From assembly GCA_037783545.1 (NCBI GenBank), contig JBBELK010000026.1:62001-126000 (forward strand): 64,000 nt of DNA. The letters are read 5' to 3'. A program made the translations under genes and the position numbers. Positions 35,001 through 43,279 of the stretch are shown here, piece by piece (position 1 is the first letter of the stretch; each line of letters opens with the position of its first letter). The notes below the pieces were generated by a model. It was not told the origin of the DNA. It saw only the letters and a program-made list of their open reading frames with translations, and did not search any database. The stretch comes from Henricia sp. BOLD:AAB3569. Taxonomy: Eukaryota; Echinodermata; Asteroidea; Spinulosida; Echinasteridae.

Positions 35001-38000
35001 ATCTCAAAAATATAGCATGGCGGGCCGCCATGCTTTAATATACACTTGGATAACACTGCTGGTATTAATCAACCTGCAGAAACCTCAGCTACCTACATGT
35101 AGATGGAGCCTTATTTCAGAAAACGTTTAAAATCCATGCATGACTTTTATGTTGCGTGAATGCTAAAAAAAAAGCCTACATGTACATGCACATTTATAAA
35201 GTACCTTTCTAAAAACTCCATGTGCAAATTTCTCTTGCAACACATGTACAATGTGTCTGGGATGGACAAAGATGTAACACATGTGTTTACCCTGGTTACA
35301 TGCATTAAGTGTACATGGGAAATTTGTATTAAAAAAACAGATTCAGAAAGAAGTTACTTTTTTTTAACTGAAGAAAATTGCCAAAATGTATGTCAAGGTA
35401 AATATCGGCACTTCAAATAAAATGTTTTTAAATTAATCAACATATGGGTATTTTCACGGTTTAAACCGACACTACAATGGCACTGATTTCATGCAGCATT
35501 CATTTTCGCGCCAAATAGAATGACGTGTTTAAATTGCCCGCTTCTTTGCTGAAATTGGCCGGGAAAACCTATATTTTAAAAAAAACACAAATCACTTGAA
35601 AGTCAGTTTGTACAGTACCTGTATGTCCCTTTAATAGGGACAGTCCCTTGTCGTGACCTCCAGGTAATATCAATAACTATCTTCAAACTTAAAAGCCCAC
35701 TATATTATTTACAAATGAAACATATATGAATTCCTGGAGCAACAATATCTATTAAAAGAAGAATGTTAGTAAACTAGACCACAGAAATTTCAGCTACACA
35801 GATGCAACAACTTCACAAAACAAAACATCCTGAAAATTCAAACATGGTTTGTGTTACATGAATGCTAAAAAAATGAACATACATGCGCTTCAGTTGCTAA
35901 TTTTCCAAAGAACGGTGCCAATTTGGATAAGAAAAATGAAGCATTTGTTACCATTGCTGTCCACACTTTGTCAACTCAAAGTAAAACTGGGTCATCACAA
36001 ACGATACACAAACGATTGGTCTTTAAACCTGTTCTCAGACTGCTCTCTCAAGTACGAAAATAGGCCAACCCGGTTTTGGTTTGTTTGTTTGTTTGTTACC
36101 TGAGATCCAGCTTGGTGGAGCTGCTTTGATACTCCAGGCCATCACAGTGGTCATACAGGGCCGATCCAGTCTCTGGGGTGTCACAGTCAATCACTGCATA
36201 GTAGTACTTCAGTCTGGGAGTGTAACAAATAATTATATTATATTGATTACCGGTACTGCACAAGTCATGAAAATACCAAACGAGCCAAAAGCGAGTTTGG
36301 TATTTTTATGATGAGTGCAGTACATTCTCGCATCACCCGAGATGATGTCCAAAATTATAAAATTAGGATTCCTTTCTTGATTTTGTAAAAAAAAACCTTT
36401 TCTTTTAATAGCTCAAACTCCATGCACTGCCGTTTGTGGTTTGTTTGCAGTGACAACACAATGCCAAAATGTGCAATCCATACATAACATGCAGTTTATG
36501 TACTAGAAGCACCGCAGTTGTGGCAGAAATGTATTTGTGGTCATGTATATACACTCAAAAACTTGCACAGAAATGGGAAAAAAATGATTTCCCATTTTAC
36601 CCTTTAAATGGGGATCAGACACTCTTAGTACATGTAACCAGTGTTGTAGTATTCGAGTCCAGGACTCGGACTCGAGTCTGACTCCAGTCACAATTTTCGT
36701 GACTTGTACTCGACTCGAGTCATATTGGAAAATGACTCCGACTCGGACTCCACCATGATGACTCGGACTCGAGCATGGCGACTTGTGACTTACGAGTAAC
36801 AGATTTCAAAAAAGAAAAAAATATATATATTTGCCCGCTTAAAAAACAGTCCGATGCGTGAATATGTACACTGCTCCACCAGGCCGGCAAGGAGCGCATG
36901 AGTACACATATTGTGTGAACGAAATATAGCAGATTCAGTTTCATTAATTTAGTGAACAAGTGACTCATGACTCGAGGCTGATGACTCGAGACTCGATATT
37001 GGTGACTCGACTACAACACTGCATGTACATGTAACAACCTAACGCAATGCAAAAACCAAGATTATGCTGCATGCTAGGAGTTTAATAATCATCACCGGCC
37101 CGAGTCCAGTCACTAGCCCGAGTCCAGTCACTAGCCCGAGTCCAGTCACCAGCCCGAGTCCAGTCACCAGTCTGAGTCCAGTCACCAGTCCGAGTCCAGC
37201 CACTGTATGACCCATTGACTGCAGTCTAACCTTTGAAGCTGGTATTTTCTCAGCTTCTCTTGCAGTAAGTCTTCATCCTCCTGTCCTGTTTTTGTCTTTT
37301 CATCTTTACTATCATCTTGTAACAGCTCAACTGGGCCCCGGGCATCTTCTTCCCGCATCTTTTTAAGACCATATTCTGATGGATAAATCTGCACAAAATC
37401 AGCTGTATTTAACAGTTGTATAAGCTGATGGGGTACTGTAGCCGAGTGGTTTGGGCCACTGACTTGCAACACTCGGGTGAAAACTTGGGGTTGTGGGTTC
37501 AATACCCGGCCGTGATACCTGTGCCCTTGAGCAAGGCACTTAAACACACTTGCTCCATCCTTCGGAAGGGATGTAAAGTCGTTGGTCCAGTGTGTTGTGT
37601 AACGCACTTAAAAGATCCCAGGGGCACTCTTTCGTGAAGAGTAAGGGGATTTCCCCGGTGTCTCTGGCCGTCGGCTGCCAATGGCGCCACCCACCTATGT
37701 ATCTCGATGTTTAGGTGGAGTATTAGCTTCGTAAAAACCCAATATAATGTGAAGCGCATGTGAACATATCCAAATGGAATATGCGCTATATAAATGTAAT
37801 AATAATAATGGAGGTTATTAAATCCCTTTGCATTCGTAAATTCTGGTTGGTTGACATGAATATATACATCTAGATGTATACATACCTTGACGGAGTGTAT
37901 CACACCCCCGGTTGTCTTGAAAGAGTTAAACAACACCAGAAGATCGCTGGCTGAGACACGGTCCCAGTCCATGTTGCACAGCGCTAGTCGTGCCGACTGA

Positions 38001-40155
38001 TTGCTGCTTCGTGGGGCATCGCTGTCCAGCTCCCCCCACTGCAATTCAATCTCCTCCCCCTCTCTCTCGCTTCCGTAATCCGAATCCGAGTCCGAGGAGC
38101 TCTCGTCATTACCCTGGCCGCGAGCCAGATCTACTCCTGGGGTAGGTGCAAAAGCTTGTCCCTTGTGCTTGCGGTTTGAGACAGTTGGCACTGAAGGCTC
38201 ATCTTCACTTGAGTCTTGATTGGAATCTTCAACATTTGCTGCAAAGAGCAAAGATGAAGCAAGATGTCACACACTCAACATTGATTAAATTCCATACAAT
38301 GATAGTGTTTTGGTCAACAGGCCTAGGCCAAACTTGATAAAACTGTTAATGCTTTTTATGAAGTTTCACCTCAAGTATGAAAATCTGCTATTTTCCAATG
38401 CATTGTTTAGAGATGCAGTTGGAGAACACACTCATATCACATTTTTGCTCACTCTGATCTTTGGCTGCCTTTTCAAGAAATCATCACTGATATAACTGAA
38501 ACCAATTTAAGGTCATCAATGACACAGAAAATTCTTGCTTCTTGTTGTTATGTCTTCAACTCCTAAAATGTTGGTGTTTTTTTAATAGAAAATTTACCCC
38601 TAAATTTCTCTGGTATTGCCAAGAGAAAAAAAGTTTTTTGAAATAGCATGCCGCTGAAGCAGAAAATGTCTGCTTTTGGAAGGAAATTGGGCTCTGGGTA
38701 ATTAACTTAATTTAGGGATTAAACGTGGGTTTGAATGGTCTTAAACATACGTTTAAAACCGGATAGGGGCCTGGACGCTGATAATGGCCCAAGCCAAAGG
38801 CGCGGACCATTTAAGACTGGCCAAACCCACTTTTAATCCCATTCATAAATACCTTTTTTGTGTAAATCGGAAAAAGTCACCAAAATTAGTTTGTCGTTGC
38901 ATTCACTTTTTCGCTTCATCTTGTTGTTTGTACGTTCAAACTGGTCTGTGCTTCGAGTCGTTTGTTCGATGGAGCGCATTACGCGTATAATGCAGATGTG
39001 TTGTGTACGCGCACGCAGACGACCTGGTAGATGTCGCATGTACAGTGCAAATTTTGCTGTCAGAAGCACTTTCCATACAGAAACGCGGGCCAGAAACGCG
39101 GGCCAGCTAGTTTTAAACACTGATTATTATCATTCGTTTCAAACCGGCCACGTGATGTGTTTCTCAGCCAATGAGGATGCGTAAACTGTCTAAGGTATTT
39201 AGGAATGATTGATAACATGTACTTGCAAGTAGTAATTGAAATCATTTCAGGAGCGTGCAGTTTGTGTGTTCGTGTGCGTGTTCCATACGCGCTGACCAGG
39301 GCACGGGCGCGGCTGTGAGCCAGGCTCAAAAGTGTTTAAGACTGACTCGGCATTTATCGCTAGTTTAAAACTGCCCACGTGATGTGCTTTCAGCCAATAG
39401 GGATGCGTAAACTGTCTAAGGTATTTATGAATAGTGGACATAAACTTAATGTTTTGATCTATGTAAATTTGGAGCCAATTATTTTTCGTTTCTCTCAAAA
39501 TGACAATGTCTCCTTTTTAAAAACAAATTCTGCATCCTGTTGCGGGCTTAAACTTTTTTCTTTTTGATGTACTACCATTAGCCATGAGTATCTTTGAGTA
39601 AACAGCATTTCAAACAATCAATTTTTGAATGGTTTTTTAAATGAATTCATTTTTTACGAAATAGAAAGTCATTGACTCTATCAATTTAAGAAATTGTTCA
39701 CCTCGTCTTTTATCTTGATAGCTTTCGTCTTGTTTCCGTCTAGTTCCAAATTTGTTTTTTAGTTGTGATTCTCTTCGCTTCTTTCTTGTTTCTCTACGTT
39801 TCCTCAGAAGCTCTTTAATTTGCTTTTTTCCAGACAACCTCCTGCATTTCCGCAAAGCAGACCTCCCCTCAGCCTGATCCCCAGACATGGGACGAATTTC
39901 ATCGTCACTATCGCTCTTTTCGTCCTCCGAGTCAGAACTTGACGAAAGCTCATAGAACTTTCTCAAGTGCTTTTCCGATGTCAGGTTGACGGGGCGCCCT
40001 CGCTTGTCCACAGTGTACTTCAGCCTGAAGCTGTCGTCCTTAAACATTCCATGGAAGCGCTTGTCTATCTTGACCTTGCGTTCCTTCTGGTTGAGTTTCC
40101 TGAATCGAGGGTCATGGCTGATGGCAGCAAAACGGTTGTCATTTTCTTCATCCAT
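19586..40155 (-). CDS. ESF1: ESF1 nucleolar pre-rRNA processing protein, 10 coding exons
   Basis: ESF1 is a conserved nucleolar protein needed for 18S rRNA maturation in the small-subunit processome. Coding exons, in gene order: 40155-39702, 38238-37886, 37388-37231, 36213-36100, 34104-33857, 32482-32297, 30043-29916, 25760-25646, 21960-21884, 20047-19586. All internal junctions are GT-AG, phases agree throughout, and the total is 2295 nt (764 aa plus stop), slightly shorter than the roughly 850-aa vertebrate protein. N-terminus: [18 protein letters not shown] and [14 protein letters not shown]. Then Ser/Asp acidic and Lys/Arg basic tracts, a central RRM-like part ([20 protein letters not shown] ... 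[14 protein letters not shown]), [22 protein letters not shown], and the C-terminal NUC153 motif ([20 protein letters not shown]). The assignment rests on family knowledge; exon limits are inferred from splice signals. Confidence 0.95.
20749..21244. mobile_element. Foldback MITE in ESF1 intron 9, ~220-bp arms
   Basis: Starts TAAACTCTTCAAAAAA and ends TTTTTTGAGGAGTTTA. The arms stay inverted through ACTGACAATTT, GAAAGCCCTGTTATTC, ATGATGTGTCATTTGTT and GTAAAGTGAAATGTCACAAA around a centre near 21000. The TA ends fit a Tc1/mariner-type non-autonomous element. Confidence 0.8.
21884..21960 (-). CDS. ESF1: ESF1 exon 9
   Basis: Acceptor ATTCATTCTCAG, donor CAGAAAAAG|GTAATC, phase 0. Encodes a short Lys/Glu-rich linker ([20 protein letters not shown]). 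Confidence 0.88.
23105..23172. repeat. Right-end fragment of the hAT-type MITE
   Basis: A poly-T run (23092-23115) is followed by GTTTTGACCCCCAAACCCCC and GGATCCGCGCCTGC, the right terminus of the element at 23267-23451. Confidence 0.55.
23267..23451. mobile_element. hAT-type MITE, CAGGGGCGGATCCAGG ends
   Basis: The left end CAGGGGCGGATCCAGGA is inverted to TCTGGATCCGCGCCTG on the right. The core GCTTGTTTCGGACAGGCGGA recurs at 31205-31345. The 8-bp target duplication expected for hAT is not clear here. Confidence 0.75.
23501..23743. mobile_element. MITE with GGGTC ends
   Basis: GGGTCTTTCTATAAATTAGG on the left matches inverted CCTAATTTATAGAACGACCC on the right, with further inverted GTATCCCCCGTTACA / TGTAACGGGGGACA. 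The flanks share ATAA. Confidence 0.8.
24300..24665. repeat. Dispersed repeat, related to 38750-39320
   Basis: Shared ordered words with 38750-39320: CC(A)AACC.ACTTTTAATCCC, TTCATAAAT, TTTTTGTGTAAA, CGGAAAAA, TTGTCGTT, GCGTAATGCAG.(C/T)GTGTTGT, and GTGCGTGTTXXATA.GCGCTGACCA. The ends are not defined. It is probably a non-autonomous element. Confidence 0.55.
25646..25760 (-). CDS. ESF1: ESF1 exon 8
   Basis: Acceptor TTCTGTTGCCAG, donor GTCAAAG|GTCAG, phase 1. Encodes [20 protein letters not shown] and VDLNDSFF. Confidence 0.9.
26344..26509. mobile_element. MITE, family M1 copy 2
   Basis: The ends CTGCCGAAGTGAATACGTCA and TCACACTTCGGCTGTCTATA are inverted. It is collinear with 30504-30674 over its whole length. 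It lies in ESF1 intron 7. Confidence 0.75.
27770..28078 (+). mobile_element. SINE with tRNA-Leu-like head
   Basis: The head GGGGCAGCATGGCCGAGCGG has a good A box and GTGGGTTCAAATCCCAT a perfect B box in a pairing T arm, the class II (Leu-like) layout. It is followed by a body with GGGCAAGGCACTT, shared with other SINEs here. The 3' limit is uncertain because it runs into a different repeat. It lies in ESF1 intron 7, opposite to the gene. Confidence 0.75.
28085..29410. repeat. AAGTCGGATTTTCGCTTA repeat region with a nested TTAA element
   Basis: Motif CG(C/A)GTAAGTCGGATTTT-CGCTTATCTCGGACAAAATCGC-like text occurs near 28098-28160, 28771-28870 and 29345-29400 in the same orientation. Such phrases are typical of pogo/Tigger-type terminal regions, but I cannot prove inverted ends here. 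The 28195-28766 element interrupts it. Confidence 0.45.
28195..28766. mobile_element. TTAA-flanked non-autonomous element (full-length copy)
   Basis: TTAA at 28191-28194 and 28767-28770 flanks AGGGCCTGTGACA ... AGGGGCCCT. The flanking sequence reads as one continuous repeat across the insertion. The partial copy at 342-660 belongs to the same family. Confidence 0.75.
29916..30043 (-). CDS. ESF1: ESF1 exon 7
   Basis: Acceptor GCAAATAAAATAG, donor AAAGAG|GTATGA, phase 0. Encodes [15 protein letters not shown] and [19 protein letters not shown], a lysine-rich block characteristic of the family. Confidence 0.93.
30504..30674. mobile_element. MITE, family M1 copy 3
   Basis: ATAGACTGCCAAAGTGAATA and TCACACTTCGGCTGTCTAT ends, with internal CCAATTGCCATGGCAA, collinear with 26344-26509. 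It lies in ESF1 intron 6. Confidence 0.75.
30858..30963. repeat. 106-bp hairpin element
   Basis: TCAAGCGATTATAGTCGACT then AGAGTCCCTCGAA is inverted to TTCGAGGGACTCT then AGTCGACTATAGTCGCTTGA. The stem is about 36 bp and the spacer about 34 bp. Confidence 0.8.
31205..31345. repeat. Degraded copy of the CAGGGGCGGATCC MITE
   Basis: CAGCTTGTTGCGGATAGGCG, GACACACA and the ending CTAGATCCGCGCCC match 23267-23451. The left end is replaced by a C-rich run at 31227-31242. Confidence 0.6.
31782..32162 (-). mobile_element. tRNA-headed SINE (minus strand)
   Basis: Reverse-complemented it starts GGGTGTTATGGCCGAGCAGT (A box) and has GTGGGTTCGATTCCGGG (B box). Then come CTTGAGCAAGGCACTTAA, CCTTCGGAAGGGATGTAAA and GTTGGTCCAGTGTGTTAC, collinear with the SINE at 37428. 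The tail is (AAAT)n, seen as TTTATTTATTT at 31786-31820. It lies in ESF1 intron 6, same orientation as the gene. Confidence 0.85.
32297..32482 (-). CDS. ESF1: ESF1 exon 6
   Basis: Acceptor TATTGTTTTTACAG, donor GAGCCTG|GTAGGT, phase 1. Encodes [18 protein letters not shown] and [10 protein letters not shown]. Confidence 0.93.
32922..33230. mobile_element. hAT-like MITE, degraded
   Basis: Right end GTGCTAATTCGAACGCTG; left end CAGCGTTTGCCCTTAAC; interior alternates ACTGGCCC / GGGCCAGT phrases. ATTGTAC lies just left and TTGTACAT just right, a possible imperfect 8-bp duplication. Confidence 0.5.
33857..34104 (-). CDS. ESF1: ESF1 exon 5
   Basis: Acceptor TCTATTAATTAG, donor ATGGAG|GTTAGA, phase 1. 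Encodes [29 protein letters not shown] and the acidic [10 protein letters not shown]. Confidence 0.93.
34235..34345. repeat. ACATGTA-rich low-complexity tract
   Basis: Runs of ACATGTATACATGTA and ATACATGAAAATA words. Similar ACATGTACATGTAC runs occur elsewhere in the window (23940, 24087, 37021, 61975). Confidence 0.6.
36100..36213 (-). CDS. ESF1: ESF1 exon 4
   Basis: Acceptor TTACACTCCCAG, donor CTCAG|GTAAC, phase 2. Encodes [18 protein letters not shown] and [12 protein letters not shown], the most conserved part of the RRM-like domain. Confidence 0.93.
36639..37021. mobile_element. hAT-type MITE, CAGTGTTGTAG ends
   Basis: Left CAGTGTTGTAGTATTCGAGTC and right GACTCGACTACAACACTG are inverted. 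The body repeats GACTCGGACTCGAG. Left flank CATGTAAC and right flank CATGTACATGTAAC are consistent with an 8-bp duplication in a CATGTA-rich site. It lies in ESF1 intron 3. Confidence 0.8.
37096..37203. repeat. 18-bp minisatellite, about six units
   Basis: CCCGAGTCCAGTCAC(T/C)AG is repeated with small changes, ending about 28 bp from the ESF1 exon 3 donor, inside intron 3. No Cas genes and no unique spacers, so it is not a CRISPR array. Confidence 0.9.
37231..37388 (-). CDS. ESF1: ESF1 exon 3
   Basis: Acceptor GATTTTGTGCAG, donor CTTCAAAG|GTTAGA, phase 2. Encodes [19 protein letters not shown] and a linker. The donor is about 30 bp from an 18-bp minisatellite in the following intron. Confidence 0.92.
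37428..37809 (+). mobile_element. tRNA-headed SINE in ESF1 intron 2
   Basis: A box TAGCCGAGTGGTTTGG, B box GTGGGTTCAATACCC, then CTTGAGCAAGGCACTTAA, CCTTCGGAAGGGATGTAAA and GTTGGTCCAGTGTGTTG. The 3' end is CGCTATATAAATGTAATAA with an (AAT)n tail. The body is shared with the SINE at 31782-32162, but head and tail differ. Antisense to the host gene. Confidence 0.88.
37886..38238 (-). CDS. ESF1: ESF1 exon 2
   Basis: Acceptor TTTGCTCTTTGCAG, donor TCAAG|GTATG, ends phase 0. Encodes a Ser/Asp/Glu-rich stretch and then [20 protein letters not shown], the start of the RRM-like part. Confidence 0.93.
38750..39430. repeat. Dispersed repeat with internal ~110-bp duplication
   Basis: The first part is collinear with 24300-24665. 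Within it ACGTGATGTG(T/C)TTTC followed by AGCCAAT and GGATGCGTAAACTGTCTAAG plus GTATTTA occurs at about 39150 and 39378. It lies in ESF1 intron 1. Confidence 0.6.
39702..40155 (-). CDS. ESF1: ESF1 exon 1 (coding part)
   Basis: Starts at the ATG at 40155-40153 and ends ...KDKR with donor GACGAG|GTGAAC, phase 1. It encodes the conserved N-terminal ISHDPRF / KIDKRF block and an acidic-then-basic linker. Antisense open frames across it are shadows. Confidence 0.93.
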
Positions 40156-40865
40156 TTTCTTTGGACAAAAATACAAAAACACAGAAATCATATTGGCTTG
40201 TCCACACTAATGGGACTCGCACATCATGAAAAAAGTGCATTTTTAGAATCAGTTGAAATTATACTACTCCAAAAACCGATGAAGCTGCTTGTAAAGCCAA
40301 CATTTGTTTACAACGATGGTCATGTATCTGTTTACTGCTGGCCAGGCGAGAGGTTCGATGATGCATAACATTGTGGAGCAGGACAGATGGGGAGAACCCA
40401 GCATCATTGTGTGACAGTGGGGCTGCGTTTGGGCGGGAAGACGAGAATGAGCACCTCATCCAAAATGTGAAATTCGAGCGCTGCTTTTAAAAATCCAACA
40501 AAAATGGCAGGAGAAAAAAATTAAAAACTTGATATTTTTGGGGGAAATACCAAATAATTTATTGTTTTAGGATTTTGGCATCTCAAACGCGGCTGAAAAA
40601 TCCAAACGCGGGCGGATTACAGGAAACATAACATCGAGTTTCATTAGCCTAATCTGCATGTACCGCTGCAAACTATAACATCGACACTGACAAAAACGTC
40701 TGCGCGTGTACCAGTTTGTTGTTTTGGCGCAGTGTGGAATATTGAAGCGATGCGCGTTGTGTGTACCTCTGGCGGGCGTAACACGCGGTTTATTTTACCA
40801 ATGGGAGCCTCAGTACAGCGCGTTACGCGTGCTATGGAGACGCACAACACGCGCGCACATCGCTT

Positions 40866-41022
40866 CCATGCAGCAGGGTGATATGAAGAAATTTGCATAC
40901 AGCAGGGTGATATGAAGAAATTTGCATACAGCAGGGTGATATGAAGAAATTTGCATACACGCGGAAGGTGATATGAAGAACATTTGCATACGGCAGAGTG
41001 ATATGAAGAAAATTTGGATCGG
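40866..41022. repeat. 30-bp minisatellite, five units
   Basis: GGTGATATGAAGAAATTTGC plus ATACAGCAG is repeated three times perfectly, then twice with changes. Confidence 0.92.
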
Positions 41023-41119
41023 TCAGTGGTATTCAGTTGTTTTTATGCACTGTACATGTGACCGTTCTGGACCAATGAAATTGCAGTATTCCAAGACGGG
41101 GTCAAAGAAAAAGAGATTT

Positions 41120-41163
41120 TAAGGGGGGTGGGGGGGGGGGGGGGGGGGAGGGGGGGGGGGGTT
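41120..41163 (+). repeat. Poly-G tract
   Basis: Almost unbroken G with single T and A interruptions. It could fold as a G-quadruplex, and it is a likely sequencing or assembly weak point. Confidence 0.85.
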
Positions 41164-41660
41164 TATTTCGTCGTGAATTAAATTAAAAGCGCCCTCTGGA
41201 CACCGAGTAAACTTGAAACGAAGAACGCCCTCTGTACGCCATGGTTACCGGACTTTATTTACCTTTTTTAAAAATCCCTCTCGTGCCGAGATTATTCCTG
41301 GCAAGATGGTCTCTGGCGACGCGGCGACACGGAGACGGTTGTAAATGTTTGGTGGGGGAGGGGGGTGGGAGGTTTTAGTTCGTCATGAATTAAATTAAAA
41401 GCGCCCTCTGGACACCGAATCAACTTGAAACGAAGAACGCCCTCTGTACGCCATGGTGATGGTTACTTGACTTTATTTACCTTTTTTAAAACATCCCTCT
41501 CGTGCCGAGATTATTCCGGGCAAGAGGGACTCTGGAGACGCGGCGACGCGGAGACGGTTGTAAATTTTTGATTTTGAGGGGATCGGGGTGGGGGAGGGGG
41601 GCGTTGTTGTAGTTCGTCGTGAATTAAAATAAAAGCGCCCTCTGGACACCGAATGTTACA
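41164..41660. repeat. ~210-230-bp tandem repeat, about 2.3 units
   Basis: GAATTAAATTAAAAGCGCCC plus TCTGGACACCGA occurs three times, at about 41178, 41390 and 41622. Between them are GAACGCCCTCTGTACGCCAT, CTCGTGCCGAGATTATTCC and GACGCGGCGAC. G-rich stretches recur at each unit junction. The open frames here are artefacts. Confidence 0.88.
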
Positions 41661-41994
41661 ATGTAGGCTAGGCCTAGGCCTATGAAAAAAAATACCAAAA
41701 CTAGTAAAAGTGCCTTCCAAAAGTGAGCTGTTTACCTTTTCCAAAAGTTAAAATACATTCATCGATGGGATGATTTTGGAGAGGAAAGAATGATCTTTCT
41801 AACAATGTGTTTTACGTGGTGACTGAAGTCTTCAAAATGAAGAAATCTTGTGTTGAAAACGATTGTGACCGCTCCCGTTCCTAGCGCGTGGCAATCTTGA
41901 TTTGATGATATACCGCCCTCCCGAGTTTTGGCTGAGAAATTCAGATGGTTTGTCTAGACTGGTTCCCGCTCCACATGTTGTTGTTGGTTAGGTT

Positions 41995-42754
41995 TGGCCC
42001 TGGGAGTTACCGTTTATTTTTCAAAACGTTTAAACGTCAATTTAACGTTCGTTTAAACGTTTAAACGAATAGTAAACATAACAAAAAGTAAAACGTATTA
42101 CCACGCTCGCAATATAAAGTTCTTTGACCTGGGCCCAATTTCATAGAGGTGTTTAAGCACAAAAATTTGCTTAAGCACAAAAAACACTTGCTTAGTAGAG
42201 AACGTTACCAGTGAAATCCTCATGTGATAGAAATAGTGTAATACCAGTGTTAGAGGACTGTTTTATTTCCATGGCAATCGCATGAAATTTTTAGTGGGAA
42301 CCTCATTTTATCAAGCAAGGTTTTCCATGCTTAAGCAATTTTTCATGCTTAAGCAGCTCTATGAAATTGGCCCCTGGCATCATGTGCGTTCGCGCGGCAC
42401 CACGATCGTCGGCTCCACAGTGTTTACCGCCCTGCTTTGAATTCAACTTGCAAGATGAAACCGAAAACCATCAGTAAAATCGGTTCCGCCCGCGAACGCA
42501 ACTGTACATCTTCGGCTTGAAACCACAAAGGTTACCGACCGTTGGGCTCATCACAGCGGTATGCTGCCTGATTCTTTCAGAACAAAACTGCCTCTTTAGA
42601 ACTTTCCGGCGGCGCAAAACGGCTATTAGATCTTTGAAAAAGGGAGGATCGTTTTTTCACAAGTTGGTTTCGGATATCCGTTTAGCATTTTTCTAAACGG
42701 ATAGTTACATTTCGGTCGTTTAAACGTTTAAACGTTTACACGGTCGCAGCCCTA
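41995..42754. mobile_element. hAT-type non-autonomous element with a nested MITE
   Basis: The 8-bp duplication GTTAGGTT occurs at 41987-41994 and 42755-42762. The ends TGGCCCTG and (inverted) TAGGGCTG are each followed inside by AAACGTTTAAACG-type palindromic subterminal repeats. No transposase. It is interrupted by 42130-42375. Confidence 0.8.
42130..42375. mobile_element. Nested MITE with GGCCCAATTTCATAGAG ends
   Basis: GGGCCCAATTTCATAGAGG, with TGCTTAAGCA inside, is inverted to CTCTATGAAATTGGCCCC. Related to the element at 15533-15772. Confidence 0.8.
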
Positions 42755-43018
42755 GTTAGGTTAGCACGTTCGACAATTATGTCCTTTGTGCCATAACAGT
42801 AGAAAAAAAAGGAATCATTGGAATACAAATCCAAAAGTATGTTTGGACTAAAGAGTTGACTCCGGTTTGGACAAAAAACAGGTCAGACGTACAGAAATGT
42901 AGGTAAAAACAAGACAGTAATTTGTAAATATGTGTATAGCAAAAAGGGGGTGGGGCCGCTCCGAGTCCACATAGTCCACATATATACATTGATATATATA
43001 GTCTGGATAAAGCATCGC

Positions 43019-43279
43019 CCCCTTTCATTGAAGCATGTCTGTGTTCCTGGGCAAGGCACTTAATCCCAGTTGCCTCGTCAACCCAAGCGATATATGGGGA
43101 ATGCCACAATCTAACTGCTGATAGGGTTGTGCGCCTTGGCCGGGTTGCCACCTATAGTTGAAGCGAAATGGTTCTGGTGATTTCCTGATGGCAGCGGTAA
43201 CAATGGCAACAGCCGCCTCGGAATATGTCTACATAGATAGATGGCGCTTTACAAATGCTTGTAATTATTATTATTATTA
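43019..43279 (+). mobile_element. 5'-truncated SINE
   Basis: CTGGGCAAGGCACTTAATCC, a body with GGGTTGTGCGCCTTGGCCGG and a 3' end GGCGCTTTACAAATGCTTGT followed by (ATT)n. No tRNA head is visible. Confidence 0.6.

Noticed and set aside
37096-37203. CRISPR-like short repeats
   Set aside because: Units are directly adjacent without unique spacers, and the context is a eukaryotic intron; it is a minisatellite.
37499-38251. 250-codon minus-strand open frame taken as one exon
   Set aside because: Only 37886-38238 matches ESF1. Beyond the GTATG donor the frame reads intron and the SINE.
39967-40368. 133-codon open frame opposite ESF1 exon 1
   Set aside because: Antisense shadow of a conserved coding exon; no splice sites or recognisable domain.
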